Shown: in pieces, positions 17,234 through 28,212 of the stretch
Layout of the letters: each line of letters begins with the position of its first letter
How positions within the stretch are numbered: the stretch's first letter is position 1
Origin: Oerskovia jenensis
GTDB taxonomy: Bacteria > Actinomycetota > Actinomycetes > Actinomycetales > Cellulomonadaceae
Direction: 5' to 3'
NCBI RefSeq assembly: GCF_016907235.1
Contig: NZ_JAFBBO010000001.1
Span: 2,418,001-2,482,000, forward strand
Length of the DNA: 64,000 nt
Position numbers and translations under genes: made by a program
The notes under the pieces: generated by a model
Told to the model about the DNA's origin: nothing
The model's input: the letters and a program-made list of their open reading frames with translations, nothing else
The model's database searches: none

Positions 17234-18190
17234 GTGACCCCACAGCCCCGTCCTCGCCCGTTCTCGCAGGTCGACGTCTTCACGACGACCCCCTACCGGG
17301 GCAACCCGGTCGCGGTCGTGCGCGACGCCGTCGGGCTGGAGGACGCGCAGATGGCCGCCTTCGCCCGCTGGACCAACCTGTCCGAGACGACGTTCCTCCT
17401 CCCGCCCTCCCCCGAGGGCGCGGCCGCGGGCGCCGACTACCGACTGCGCATCTTCACGCCAGCGGGCGAGCTGCCGTTCGCCGGGCACCCGACGCTCGGC
17501 TCGTGCCACGCGTGGCTCGCCGCGGGCGGCACGCCGCGCGAGCCGGGGGTCGTCGTCCAGGAGTGCGGGATCGGGCTGGTCCCGCTGCGCCGCTCCCCCG
17601 CGTCGGACCTGACCGACCGGCCCGACGGCGGAGCCTCCCCGGGCGGCCGGCTCGCCTTCGCGGCTCCCGACCTCCTGGTGGACGAGCCCGTCGACCTCTC
17701 GACCCTCGCCGCGATCACGCGCGCGCTCGGGCTCGAGGCCCGCGACGTCGTCGACCACCGGTTCCTCGACAACGGGCCGGGCTGGCGCGTCCTGCTGCTC
17801 GGCTCGGCCGAGAAGGTCCTGGCCCTCGACCCCGACTTCACGGGGCTGGGCGACCTGGCGATCGGCGTCGTCGGGCCGTACACCGCGCTCGGGGACGGGC
17901 GCTACGACGGCCCCGACGGCGCCGCGGTCGAGGTGCGCGGCTACGCGCTCGACATGGGCATCCCCGAGGACCCCGTGACGGGCAGCCTCAACGCGGTCGT
18001 CGCGCAGTGGCTCCAGCCGGACGGCCTGCTGCCCGCCGAGTACGTCGCGAGCCAGGGCACGGCGCTCGGGCGGGCCGGGCGCGTGCACGTGACACGTGCC
18101 ACCGGGACCGCCGACGAGGGCGAGGGCGGCGACACCGTCTGGGTCGGTGGCGACGCCGTGACCTGCATCGACGGGACCGTGCTGCTCTGA
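17234..18190 (+). CDS. PhzF-like isomerase/epimerase family protein
   Basis: 318 residues, matching PhzF proteins. Visible family motifs: QVDVFTTTPYRGNPVAVV at the N-terminus, the catalytic Glu51 in NLSETTFLL, GELPFAGHPTLGSCHAWLA, and late GIPEDPVTGSLNAVVAQWL. The two-domain fold resembles diaminopimelate epimerase. PhzF itself isomerises a phenazine precursor, but no phenazine genes are near, so this is a homologue of unknown substrate. It starts at a GTG. Confidence 0.9.
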   Translation: MTPQPRPRPFSQVDVFTTTPYRGNPVAVVRDAVGLEDAQMAAFARWTNLSETTFLLPPSPEGAAAGADYRLRIFTPAGELPFAGHPTLGSCHAWLAAGGTPREPGVVVQECGIGLVPLRRSPASDLTDRPDGGASPGGRLAFAAPDLLVDEPVDLSTLAAITRALGLEARDVVDHRFLDNGPGWRVLLLGSAEKVLALDPDFTGLGDLAIGVVGPYTALGDGRYDGPDGAAVEVRGYALDMGIPEDPVTGSLNAVVAQWLQPDGLLPAEYVASQGTALGRAGRVHVTRATGTADEGEGGDTVWVGGDAVTCIDGTVLL

Positions 18191-18295
18191 CCGGCCCGGG
18201 CGCAGGGGTCGGGCCGGGCCGCGGCGCCGGACCGGCTCGTCCCGCCCACAGAAACACGATGAGAAGGCGGCCGACCGCGGCATAGAGTTCGCTGA

Positions 18296-19666
18296 ATGTC
18301 AGGAAACCTTGCAGTCGGTCGCGCCCGCTGGTCGTTGATGGCGCTCTTCGCCCTCTTCGGCATCGTGGGCACGAGCTGGATGACGCGACTGCCCTCGATC
18401 CGCGAGGCGCTCGGGGTCTCCTCGGCACAGTTGGGTCTGATCCTCATCGTGGGCGCGGTCGGTGCGCTGTTCGCCGTCATGTCCACGGGCGCGGTCGTCG
18501 CCCGGTTCGGGAGCCGCCGGACCCTCGCCGCGGCCACGGTCGTCAACCTCGTCGCGCTGCTGCTCGTCGCGTGGGGCACGGCGACCGGGAGCGTCGGCGT
18601 CTTCGCGGTCGGCGCGTTCACCAACGGCATCAGCGGCGCCCTGATGAACGTCCCGATCAACCTCAACGGGGCCATGGTCGAGCAGCGCGTCGGCCGCGCG
18701 ATCCTCCCCCACTTCCACGCGGCCTTCTCGATCGGCGCGGGCGCGGGCGCGCTCGTCGGGGCCGCGTTCTCCTGGGCGCAGATCCACATCGCGGTCCAGC
18801 TCGTGGTCATCACGACCCTCGTCGCGATCGCGCGCGTGTTCCTCATCGCACCCGCGACCGTGTTCGCCCCCGAGCGCCAGGCCGCGACCGGTGCGGACGA
18901 CCGCCTGGCCGTCGCGGCGCCGTCGGCCCGCGGGAGGAGCGACGCGACCGACGAGGTGGCCGCCGAGGTGGCCGACGCTCCGGCCGGCTCCGCGGCGGAA
19001 CCCGCTGCGGCGCACGGCGTCACGGACGAGGCGACCCCGCGCCCGGCCGGGCGCCGCGGGGCGGGGCTCCGCAACGCCCTGTCCGCGTGGCGCGAGCCAC
19101 GAACCCTCCTCATCGGCCTGGTCCTCCTCGCCGCGTCCTTGTCCGAGGGGTCCGCCGGCAACTGGCTCTCGATCTCGATGGTCGACGGCTTCGCGGTGCG
19201 CGAGGCGGTCGGGGCCATGGCCTACGGCACGTTCGTCGCCGCGATGACGGTCTTCCGGTTCGCCGGGACCGGGCTCATCGACCGGTTCGGCCGCGTCACG
19301 ATCCTGCGGGCCTCGGGCGTCTCGGCGCTGGTCGGGCTGCTCCTGTTCGGCCTGGCCCCCGGGCTCCCGCTCGCCTGGTTCGGCATCGTGCTGTGGGGCT
19401 GCGGAGCCGCGCTCGCCAACCCGATCGCGATCGCCGCGGCCTCGGACGACCCGCTGCGGGCTCCGGGACGCGTGTCGGTCGTGACCTCGTTCATCTCGTT
19501 CGGCCAGCTCACCGCGCCGCCCGTCCTGGGGCTGCTCGCCGACGCGATCGGCGGGCGCCACGCCCTGCTCACGATCACGGTGGCCACCGTCCTGAGCATC
19601 GTGCTCGCCGGCTGGGTCAAGCCGCTGCCGCAGCCGAGCAGGATCTTGGTGGCCGACCGGGCGTGA
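18296..19666 (+). CDS. MFS transporter (12 TM), unknown substrate
   Basis: 456 residues. TM1 includes LMALFALFGIVGTSWMTRLP, where the TRLP after the first helix is a mark of the fucose-permease-like MFS branch. Later come VARFGSRRTLAA (motif A loop), FTNGISGALMNVPINLNGAM and HFHAAFSIGAGAGALVGAAF. A long charged central loop (residues about 195-255, Ala/Asp/Glu-rich) joins two six-helix halves. This branch imports sugars or exports small molecules. The gene follows PhzF by 105 bases, but no shared function is evident. Confidence 0.85.
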   Translation: MSGNLAVGRARWSLMALFALFGIVGTSWMTRLPSIREALGVSSAQLGLILIVGAVGALFAVMSTGAVVARFGSRRTLAAATVVNLVALLLVAWGTATGSVGVFAVGAFTNGISGALMNVPINLNGAMVEQRVGRAILPHFHAAFSIGAGAGALVGAAFSWAQIHIAVQLVVITTLVAIARVFLIAPATVFAPERQAATGADDRLAVAAPSARGRSDATDEVAAEVADAPAGSAAEPAAAHGVTDEATPRPAGRRGAGLRNALSAWREPRTLLIGLVLLAASLSEGSAGNWLSISMVDGFAVREAVGAMAYGTFVAAMTVFRFAGTGLIDRFGRVTILRASGVSALVGLLLFGLAPGLPLAWFGIVLWGCGAALANPIAIAAASDDPLRAPGRVSVVTSFISFGQLTAPPVLGLLADAIGGRHALLTITVATVLSIVLAGWVKPLPQPSRILVADRA

Positions 19667-19790
19667 CGAACGCCCCCGGCGCGAACCCGGTCGACAGGGT
19701 GCCCGAAACCGCCGTTTCGCGCCGATCCCCTGCCTGCATTGCTTGGTATCTTGGGGGAGTCATCGGGGGTCGTGAAAGAGGTTTCGCAGC

Positions 19791-20504
19791 ATGATCCGCA
19801 TCGGCGTCGTCGACGACGAGCCCGCGAGCAGAGACATCGTGCTCGGTCACCTCGACCGGTTCCAGGTCGAGAACGACGTGACGTTCGACGTCCGCACGTT
19901 CTCCGACGGCCGAGAGCTCGTCACGGGCTATCGGCCCGACTTCGACATCCTGTTCCTCGACGTCCAGATGAACGACCTCGACGGGCTGGACACCGCCCGG
20001 CACATCCGCACGCTCGACTCCCAGGTCGTCATCGTCTTCGTCACGAACATGGCGCAGTACGCGATCCAGGGCTACGAGGTCGACGCGCTGAGCTACCTCC
20101 TCAAGCCCGTCCCCTGGTTCGCGTTCTCCCAGGAGCTGCGTCGTAGCATCGACCGCGTCCGGCGCAGCGGTGCGGACACCCTCATGCTCACCGTGAACGG
20201 TGCGCTCGCCCGTGTCGACCTCCTCGACGTCGTCTACATCGAGAGCATCAAGCACCGGGTCATCGTGCACGCCGTCGACCGGACGTACGCGTTCACGGGT
20301 GCCCTCAAGACGTTCGAGGCGGACCTCGCCGACAAGGGCTTCTTCCGCAGCAACAGCTGCTACCTGGTGAACATGCGCCACGTCACGGCAGTCGACCAGA
20401 ACACCTGCGTCATGCGCGGCGGCGACGAGCTGCAGGTCAGCCGGCCGCGCAAGCGCGCCTTCCTCGACGCCCTCGCCGACCACGTCGGCGGACGCGTCGC
20501 GTGA
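19791..20504 (+). CDS. LytTR-type response regulator
   Basis: 237 residues. The receiver domain (1-120) has the acidic pair VVDDE, the phosphoacceptor Asp57 in ILFLDVQM, and LLKPVP. The DNA-binding LytTR domain (about 137-232) contains VYIESIKHRVIVHA, FFRSNSCYLVNMRHV and a C-terminal Arg/Lys helix. LytTR regulators bind DNA through a beta fold and often control surface polymers, autolysis or quorum sensing. The downstream kinase overlaps by four bases. The neighbouring glycan genes are plausible targets. Confidence 0.93.
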   Translation: MIRIGVVDDEPASRDIVLGHLDRFQVENDVTFDVRTFSDGRELVTGYRPDFDILFLDVQMNDLDGLDTARHIRTLDSQVVIVFVTNMAQYAIQGYEVDALSYLLKPVPWFAFSQELRRSIDRVRRSGADTLMLTVNGALARVDLLDVVYIESIKHRVIVHAVDRTYAFTGALKTFEADLADKGFFRSNSCYLVNMRHVTAVDQNTCVMRGGDELQVSRPRKRAFLDALADHVGGRVA

Positions 20505-21901
20505 TCCAGGAGGTCCTGGCAGAGACCGCCCGCGAGGTCCTGCCCGACATCCCCCGCGGCTTCACGGCCTTCGCCGAGTGGTCCGCGTGCCTCGTGTACA
20601 TCCTGCTCCTGCGCAAGCGGTTCACCCCGCCCATCCTGGCCCTGCTGCTCGGCCTGGGGCTCGGACTCCTGTGGGCCGTCCAGTCCTTCGCCGGTGAGCT
20701 GCCGATCTCGCTGTGGACGTTCGGCATGGCCCTCGCGGTGGCCGCGGTCTACAGCGTGGTCGTGCTGTGTGCCGACGTGTCGGCACGGGAGGCCGGGTAC
20801 TTCACCGCCCGGGCCTTCGTGCTCGCCGAGCTCGTCGCGTCCCTCCACTGGCAGCTCTACAGCTACGCGGTCGACCAGGGGTTCACGGGCCTCGGGGTCC
20901 AGGCGGGGCTGGTGGTCCTGGTGTACGGCACGGCCTTCACGACGGCCTACGTCATCGAGAGGCGCCACTTCCCGCCCGACCAGCAGCTCGAGGTCGACCG
21001 GCGCGGGCTGCTGAGCGCGGCAGCGATCGCCGCCGTCACGTTCCTCATGAGCAACGTGAGCTTCGTGAGCTCGAACACACCGTTCAGCGCGCAGTTCGGT
21101 CCCGAGATCTTCTACATCCGCACCCTCGTCGACCTCGCCGGGTACGTCGCTCTCTACGCCCAGCAGGGCCAACGGCTCGAGCTCCAGCGCGCGGTCGAGG
21201 TCGAGGCCATGAACCGGATGTTGCGCTCTCAGCACGAGCAGTACCTGCAGTCCAAGCGGAACATCGACATCGTCCATCGCAAGTACCACGACCTCAAGCA
21301 CTTCGTCACCGCGATCCGGACCGAGAACGACCCGGCGGCCAAGGCGTCCTACCTCGACCAGCTCGAGGAGAGCATCCGGGGGTACGGCGCACAGGTGGAG
21401 ACGGGCAACCCCGTGCTCGACACGATCCTCACGTCGAAGACCGCGCAGTGCGCGGAGCTCGGGATCACCCTGACGTGCGTGGTCGACGGCGCAGCCCTGT
21501 CCTTCATGGACCCCATGGGCCTGAGCGCGCTCTTCGGCAACGCGCTCGACAACGCGATCGAGAGCACGGCGAAGCTCGCGGACTCCGAGAACCGGCTCGT
21601 GCGCGTCGCGGTCTACACCCAGGGCGCGCTCGTCCTGGTGCGTTTCGAGAACTACCACCTGGGCGACCTCGACTTCGACGACGGCATCCCCCGGACCACC
21701 AAGCGTGACGCGCTCAACCACGGATACGGACTGCGGAACATGCGTCAGGTCGTCGAGGGGTACGGCGGGTCCCTCACGGTGCGCACCGAGTCCGACTGGT
21801 TCGTGGTGCGAGCCCTGATCCCGGTGCCCGAGGGGCGCAGGTCGCGACCCCAGGACCACGAGCTGGAAGCCCTGGGCCCGCCCGACTCGTCGGGGTACTG
21901 A
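20501..21901 (+). CDS. GHKL sensor histidine kinase (AgrC/LytS-like)
   Basis: 466 residues. The N-terminal half holds about six hydrophobic segments (for example ILALLLGLGLGLLWAV and TFGMALAVAAVYSVVVLCAD). The kinase core follows: the histidine box KRNIDIVHRKYHDLKHFV, the ATP-domain N-box GNALDNAIESTAKL, and the G-box HGYGLRNMRQVVEGYGG. There is no PAS or HAMP domain, as in AgrC-type peptide-sensing kinases. The GTG start at 20501 overlaps the regulator's stop, so the pair is one transcript. The signal sensed is unknown. Confidence 0.92.
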   Translation: MIQEVLAETAREVLPDIPRGFTAFAEWSACLVYILLLRKRFTPPILALLLGLGLGLLWAVQSFAGELPISLWTFGMALAVAAVYSVVVLCADVSAREAGYFTARAFVLAELVASLHWQLYSYAVDQGFTGLGVQAGLVVLVYGTAFTTAYVIERRHFPPDQQLEVDRRGLLSAAAIAAVTFLMSNVSFVSSNTPFSAQFGPEIFYIRTLVDLAGYVALYAQQGQRLELQRAVEVEAMNRMLRSQHEQYLQSKRNIDIVHRKYHDLKHFVTAIRTENDPAAKASYLDQLEESIRGYGAQVETGNPVLDTILTSKTAQCAELGITLTCVVDGAALSFMDPMGLSALFGNALDNAIESTAKLADSENRLVRVAVYTQGALVLVRFENYHLGDLDFDDGIPRTTKRDALNHGYGLRNMRQVVEGYGGSLTVRTESDWFVVRALIPVPEGRRSRPQDHELEALGPPDSSGY

Positions 21902-21982
21902 CGCGCGCGCCCGGGTCGCACCACCGGGGACGGCGCACCGTCGGGGCCGCGCACCGCCGGGGGACGCGCGCCCGGGTCGGCT

Positions 21983-23011
21983 CTAGTTGAAGCCGATGAC
22001 GCGTTGGGCGGTCTTGTAGGCCAGGACGGACAGGTGGCGTCCTGGTTTGCCGGGGAGGTGGGAGATCTGGTGCAGGGTGGTGCGGCGTAGTCGCCGGTAC
22101 AGGGCGGGGTCGTGGGCGGCGACGTCGGCCCAGAACTCGTCTCTCTTGCGCAGGGCGTCGTGGGTGCCGGCGCGGACCAGGAGCATCGAGGAGACCAGGG
22201 ACACGATGTCGAGGTAGTGCAGCATGTAGCGCTTGAGGGCGCGGGGGGTGGCGGGGTTCGCGCGGGCCGCGGACAGGTGTTCCATCATGGTGCGGTTGAT
22301 GCGTAGCTGTTGGTCCACGCGCGAGATCATCACGGTCTCGTTGACGGACTGGTCGGCGCGGCCGATGTAGTACCGGTAGAGGTCGACGTTCAGGTAGTAC
22401 AGGCGTCGGACCGCGGGCAGGGGTGCGTAGGCGTAGAGGTTGTCGACGTAGAAGGTGTGCTCGGGCAGGACCAGGTCGACCTCGCGCAGCAGGTCGGTGC
22501 GGTAGATCAGGGAGTGCATGAGGATGTACTGGTTCTTGCGCAGGCGCCCGACCTGGTCCCAGCCCAGGACCCGGTCCTGGGGCAGGGCGTTGGTGTAGCG
22601 CACGGCCCTCTTGTTGCGCTTGTCGACCTTCTCGTAGACGAAGTTGCTGATCAGCACGTCGATGCCGGTCTCGTGGGTGACGAAGGACTCCAGCAGGTCC
22701 AGGACCTTGGCGTAGGCGCCGGCCTCGAGCCAGTCGTCGGAGTCCACGATCTTGATGAACCGCCCGCGCGCGTGGGCCAGGCCCGTGTTGATCGCGGCCC
22801 CGTGGCCCCCGTTGGGCTGATGGATCGCGCGCACCACCCCCGGGTGGGCGGCGGCGTACCGGTCAGCGATCTGGGCCGTGTCGTCCCAGGACCCGTCGTC
22901 CACGATCAAGATCTCCACCCGCGCACCACCGGGCAGCAACGAGTCGATGCTGCGGTGCATGTACGCCGCGGAGTTGTAGCACGGCACCACGATCGTCAAC
23001 AGCTTGGACAT
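21983..23011 (-). CDS. Family 2 glycosyltransferase
   Basis: 342 residues. The GT-A fold starts LLTIVVPCYNSAAYMHRSID, continues with ILIVDDGSWDDTAQIADRYA, and has the metal/nucleotide-binding acidic motif in FIKIVDSDDWLEAGAY. The C-terminal third has helices with basic patches and no clear TM segment. Such enzymes move a sugar from a nucleotide or lipid carrier to a surface polymer. It lies 12 bases after the GtrA-like gene on the same strand; the pair suggests lipid-carrier-linked glycosylation. The acceptor is unknown. Confidence 0.92.
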   Translation of the reverse strand: MSKLLTIVVPCYNSAAYMHRSIDSLLPGGARVEILIVDDGSWDDTAQIADRYAAAHPGVVRAIHQPNGGHGAAINTGLAHARGRFIKIVDSDDWLEAGAYAKVLDLLESFVTHETGIDVLISNFVYEKVDKRNKRAVRYTNALPQDRVLGWDQVGRLRKNQYILMHSLIYRTDLLREVDLVLPEHTFYVDNLYAYAPLPAVRRLYYLNVDLYRYYIGRADQSVNETVMISRVDQQLRINRTMMEHLSAARANPATPRALKRYMLHYLDIVSLVSSMLLVRAGTHDALRKRDEFWADVAAHDPALYRRLRRTTLHQISHLPGKPGRHLSVLAYKTAQRVIGFN

Positions 23012-23022
23012 CAGCGCACTCT

Positions 23023-23721
23023 TCAGACTTCCTGGCCCGCACGGGCCGACGACGAGGACTCCCCCGCACCCCCGGCCGCCGGCACACCCGCCACCTGAGC
23101 AGGGCCGGGCGCCTCGGCCTGCTCGGCCTGGACCTCGGGGTCACGCTTGAAGATGATCTTGAAGATCGGGAAGAACACCCAGAACGATAGAGCACTGTTG
23201 ATGATCATCGTGACCATGTCGGCCGCGGTCTCACCCGTCTTGCCCCACCCCCACGTGTCGATCAACAGCTCGTAGATCGGCGCCTTGTACACGCCCTGCA
23301 ACGCCGCCGCCGCGAACGTGATCACCACATAGGCCACCACGTACCAGAACGCCGCCCGCCAGATCGAGGTGTTCGACTTGAACGTCACGTTGCGCTGAGC
23401 GAAGAAGTTGATCACCTGCGCGATCAACAACGTGATCTGCACCGCCAAGAAGTACGCCAACCCACCCCCACCCTCAGGCAACGCCCCCGCCGCGTAGTCG
23501 AACACGAAGAACGACGACCCATCCGGATTCGACCCCACCGGCAACACCTGAAAGCTCGTGTCCACCAACCCCGTCAACCCGAACGCCGCCTTGAACGCCG
23601 GCATCAACGCCAGCTGCAGCACCGTCACACCATTGCTCAACAAGAAGAACAACAAGAACTGCGCCGTCCCCGGACGCCGCTCAGCAAACCCCGACCACGC
23701 CTGACCAATCCGACCGAACAT
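23023..23721 (-). CDS. GtrA-like membrane protein
   Basis: About 232 residues. Four hydrophobic segments: TAQFLLFFLLSNGVTVLQLA, AYFLAVQITLLIAQVINFF, FWYVVAYVVITFAAAAL and MVTMIINSALSFWVFFPIF. The phrase INFFAQRNVTFKS between TM2 and TM3 is the GtrA signature (N-x-F-x-x-R-x-x-T-F). GtrA proteins are thought to flip or hold polyprenyl-phosphate sugars. The C-terminal 40 residues are Ala/Gly/Pro-rich. Codon use differs from neighbours: many TTG leucines, plus GAT, AAT and GGT. Start is the ATG at 23721 (a GTG lies one codon upstream). Confidence 0.82.
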   Translation of the reverse strand: MFGRIGQAWSGFAERRPGTAQFLLFFLLSNGVTVLQLALMPAFKAAFGLTGLVDTSFQVLPVGSNPDGSSFFVFDYAAGALPEGGGGLAYFLAVQITLLIAQVINFFAQRNVTFKSNTSIWRAAFWYVVAYVVITFAAAALQGVYKAPIYELLIDTWGWGKTGETAADMVTMIINSALSFWVFFPIFKIIFKRDPEVQAEQAEAPGPAQVAGVPAAGGAGESSSSARAGQEV

Positions 23722-23724
23722 CAC

Positions 23725-25430
<1,706 letters not shown>

Positions 25431-25445
25431 CCCCGGCCAGGCGTC

Positions 25446-25517
25446 CGGGGCACGTCAGGCGGCCGGAGCACGTCAGGCGGCCGGAGCACGCCAGGCCGCC
25501 GGGGCACGTCAGGCGAC
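25446..25517. repeat. Four tandem 18-base repeats spanning a gene end
   Basis: Units start at 25446, 25464, 25482 and 25500 with consensus CGGRGCACGTCAGGCGGC (R = A or G), one to three mismatches each. The fourth unit covers the stop codon of the DUF916-like gene (TGA, 25511-25509). There are no spacers, so this is not a CRISPR array. Confidence 0.85.
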
Positions 25518-26768
25518 GGGCTGCTCGTCGCGCTCCTTGAGGGCCTGGGCCACGGCCTCGGCGACCTTGCGCTCGTCGCTCGCGCGCCGCCGTCGGGCAG
25601 CGCGACGCCACAGCACGACCGCCGCGACCAGGAGGACGACCAGGGCGAGAGCCGCCCACGGCACCGCGAGCGTCGAGGCCGTCGCGGTCGCGGGGGCGAC
25701 GACCGGGGCCTTCGCGTCGGCCGCGCCGATCGCCGTGACGACCTCGGCGGACACCGCCACGGACGCGGAGAGGCGGCCGAGCGGCCACACGCCGTCGACC
25801 GTCACGGTCCGCGTGACGGACGTCCCGGGGAGCAGCTCGGGGAGCGCGACCCGGGGTGCGCTCTGCGCCCCGACGCCCCACGGGCCCGCGACCCGCACGC
25901 TCTGGCCGGGGGCGAGGCGCGTGTTGCCGTCGTTCGTGACGGTGAACGTCACGGTCGCGTCGCCCGCCGCGAAGGGGTTGAGCGTGCCGTCGTAGGTGAC
26001 CGACACGTCGTCGACCACGACGGCCGGGACCAGGTCGCCCGCGACGCGCAGGTGCATGCGCGAGCCCAGGCGACGGTCGACGCTCACGCCCTCGGCGTTC
26101 TCGACCAGCAGCGAGGACACGACGCCCGCCGCGTAGTCTCCCGGCGTCGCGTCGGCCGGGACGGTCAGGGTGAACGGCACGACCACGCTGTCGCCACCGT
26201 CGACCGTGACCTCCTCGCCCGCGAACGACACCCACGCGCCGAGCGCGGAGGACTCCTCGCCCGCGGGCAGCAGGTCGAGCTCGCCCGCCTCGGTCATGAA
26301 CCCGTCGGCCGCGTAGACGCGGAACGTCAGGGGGCCCTGCGTGTAGTTGGAGACGATGATCCCGTCGTCCAGGCTCGCGCCGGGCTCGAGGGCGTAGGCG
26401 TAGTTGGGACGCTCCGTGCCGTGCACGGTGTCGGCGGGTCGCACGCCCCACGTGACCGGGGACGCGGCGGGCGGGGCAGGATCCTCCGGCCCGACGGCGG
26501 CGCTCACCCCCTGCGGCTGTGCTCCGGTCTGCGCGCTGCCGGTCTGGAGTGCCGACGCGCCAGGGGCGACGAGCGAGGCGAGCAGGCCCACGACCAGCGT
26601 CACCGCAAGGACCGCGAGGAGCCACAGCGCATGGCTGTGCCCGTTCTCCCGCTGGTGCGCCCGGGCGTTGGCCCGTGCACGGTCGGCCGACCGCCGGTCG
26701 TGCGTGGTGCGTCCGACGGCGGGCGCGGAGTCGCGAGAGGCTCCGAAGGAGAGGGGCTGGATCGCCAT
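25509..26768 (-). CDS. DUF916-like (WxL peptidoglycan-domain-type) membrane-anchored surface protein
   Basis: 419 residues. A basic N-terminal region (about 45 residues) leads to a TM/signal segment LWLLAVLAVTLVVGLLASLV. Outside are two beta domains: VTWGVRPADTVHGTERPNYA and YALEPGASLDDGIIVSNYTQ (DUF916-type start), then VTVDGGDSVVVPFTLTVPAD; the second begins VTYDGTLNPFAAGDATVTFT. A C-terminal TM, LAVPWAALALVVLLVAAVVL, ends in a basic tail. In Firmicutes, DUF916 proteins partner WxL proteins at the cell wall. Here the WxL-like gene is directly upstream, so the same pairing is inferred. Confidence 0.78.
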   Translation of the reverse strand: MAIQPLSFGASRDSAPAVGRTTHDRRSADRARANARAHQRENGHSHALWLLAVLAVTLVVGLLASLVAPGASALQTGSAQTGAQPQGVSAAVGPEDPAPPAASPVTWGVRPADTVHGTERPNYAYALEPGASLDDGIIVSNYTQGPLTFRVYAADGFMTEAGELDLLPAGEESSALGAWVSFAGEEVTVDGGDSVVVPFTLTVPADATPGDYAAGVVSSLLVENAEGVSVDRRLGSRMHLRVAGDLVPAVVVDDVSVTYDGTLNPFAAGDATVTFTVTNDGNTRLAPGQSVRVAGPWGVGAQSAPRVALPELLPGTSVTRTVTVDGVWPLGRLSASVAVSAEVVTAIGAADAKAPVVAPATATASTLAVPWAALALVVLLVAAVVLWRRAARRRRASDERKVAEAVAQALKERDEQPVA

Positions 26769-26860
26769 GGTCGTGCCTGCTTTCGTGGTTCCGGCCGAGG
26801 TGGCCGGGTCGTTCGCCCCGTCCGGCGGCTGTCCGGGCCGTTCGGACGGGCTGTCGAGCG

Positions 26861-26904
26861 GTGGTGCCGGCCGGCCTGTGGAGGAACGGGCCGGCCGGCA
26901 CCAC
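26861..26904 (-). terminator. Perfect 16-base hairpin between the WxL-like and DUF916-like genes
   Basis: GTGGTGCCGGCCGGCC (26861-26876) pairs exactly with 26889-26904 around a 12-base loop. It lies 14 bases after the WxL-like stop, inside an apparent operon, so it could reduce downstream transcription or protect the upstream mRNA. Confidence 0.75.
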
Positions 26905-26917
26905 GGTCACGGCGTGA

Positions 26918-28186
26918 CTAGCTGAGCGCGGTCAGCGTCATCGTCGCGTTGTAGGTCCCCTCGTTCACCGAGAGCGGGAGCTTGAGGTCGAGCTCCGCCC
27001 CGATGACCGCGGAGCCGCGGGCGTGCCCGGCCTCCGCGCTGCCCAGGGTGCGGGCGACGGACAGGCCGTCACCCTCGACGAAGCCCGACGCGACGGGCGC
27101 ACCCGCGACCGCTCCGCCGTCGTTCTCCAGGAGCTCGGGCGTCCACCCGAGGTACTTGCCGGACACCGTCTCGCCGCCCGCGACGAAGTCGCTCACCTGT
27201 GCGGAGACCGACCACGCCGGGGCGTTGATGCGGGTGTCCGTGACCCGGACCGGGACGAGGTCGCCCGAGGCCGCGAAGTGGTCGCCCTGCTCCTCGGCCA
27301 CGCCCAGGTCGACGAGGCCCGTCGAGCCCTCGAGGCTCCACGTGAGCTCGCCCGGACGGGGCTCGGGGATCACGACCGCGACCGACTGGTCGCCCGCGGC
27401 GAGAGCCCCGGGGGCCGTGCCGGTGAGGTCGCCCTCGACCGAGCCCGCGGTGTTGCCCGGACCGAAGTTCGCCGCCGGGGTGTTGTCCGCGAGGCGCACG
27501 GCCCCGTGGACCGTGGTGCCCGCGACCTGGAGGTTCGCGGTGTTGCCCGTCAGGACCAGGTCGCCACCCACCGTGTTGCCCCACTGGTCGGCGGTGCCGT
27601 CGGCCTTCGCACCGACCAGCGCGTCGCGCGAGGTGCCCGTCACGGACAGGCTGCCCCCGACGACCGCACCCCCGACGCTCACGCCGAAGTCGCTGTCGCC
27701 GAGCGTCGCGTCGCCGCCCACGCTCGTGCGCAGCAGGTCGACGTAGGTCGCGGCCTGCGTCGTGAGGTTGCCGGTGATCTTCGTGTCCGAGATCTCGACG
27801 TCCACCCCGCCGGTCGCGACGCTGCCACCCACGCGCAGGTCGTACAGGTAGAGGAACCCGGCGCGCGAGCCAGCGGTGTACGAGCTGATGTCGCCGCCCA
27901 CGCTCGCGCCGTCGATCAGGACGCCGTACGCGTCGGTCGCCACGACGTCGCCCTCGATGACGGCCTCGGTCGCGTCGAGCCACGCGTCGTCACCGACCGT
28001 GATCGAGCCCTGGACCGTCGTGCCGCCCAGGACGCAGGTCGCCCCCGCGGGGACCACCAGGTCGCCCGCGACGACCGTGTCGTCGAGCTCGGTCGTGCAG
28101 TTCGTGACCGCGGCGTGCGCCGACGGCGCGGCGACCGCGAGCAGCGCGAACGCTGCGGCAGCGGCTGCTGAAACCTTCCACTTCAT
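26918..28186 (-). CDS. Secreted WxL-like surface protein
   Basis: 422 residues. Signal peptide VSAAAAAAFALLAVAAPSAH with an AHA-A cleavage site. The first half is a repetitive beta-solenoid-like region with units such as VVAGDLVVPAGA, TVQGSITVGDDA, SVGGDISSYTAG and VGGSVATGGVDV, like polymer-forming proteins. The last 150 residues resemble a WxL domain: VRVTDTRINAPAWSVSAQVS (A-x-W-S-V) and GKYLGWTPELLEN, ending in TYNATMTLTALS. WxL domains bind peptidoglycan non-covalently. Start ATG at 28186, preceded by AGGAGA; much longer starts in this frame would overlap the next gene. Confidence 0.78.
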   Translation of the reverse strand: MKWKVSAAAAAAFALLAVAAPSAHAAVTNCTTELDDTVVAGDLVVPAGATCVLGGTTVQGSITVGDDAWLDATEAVIEGDVVATDAYGVLIDGASVGGDISSYTAGSRAGFLYLYDLRVGGSVATGGVDVEISDTKITGNLTTQAATYVDLLRTSVGGDATLGDSDFGVSVGGAVVGGSLSVTGTSRDALVGAKADGTADQWGNTVGGDLVLTGNTANLQVAGTTVHGAVRLADNTPAANFGPGNTAGSVEGDLTGTAPGALAAGDQSVAVVIPEPRPGELTWSLEGSTGLVDLGVAEEQGDHFAASGDLVPVRVTDTRINAPAWSVSAQVSDFVAGGETVSGKYLGWTPELLENDGGAVAGAPVASGFVEGDGLSVARTLGSAEAGHARGSAVIGAELDLKLPLSVNEGTYNATMTLTALS

Positions 28187-28212
28187 GTCGATTCTCCTGT
28201 GATCTCGGTGGG

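Noticed and set aside
25446-25517. Tandem repeats as a small CRISPR array
   Set aside because: Units are 18 bases and directly joined, without spacers; no cas genes are nearby.
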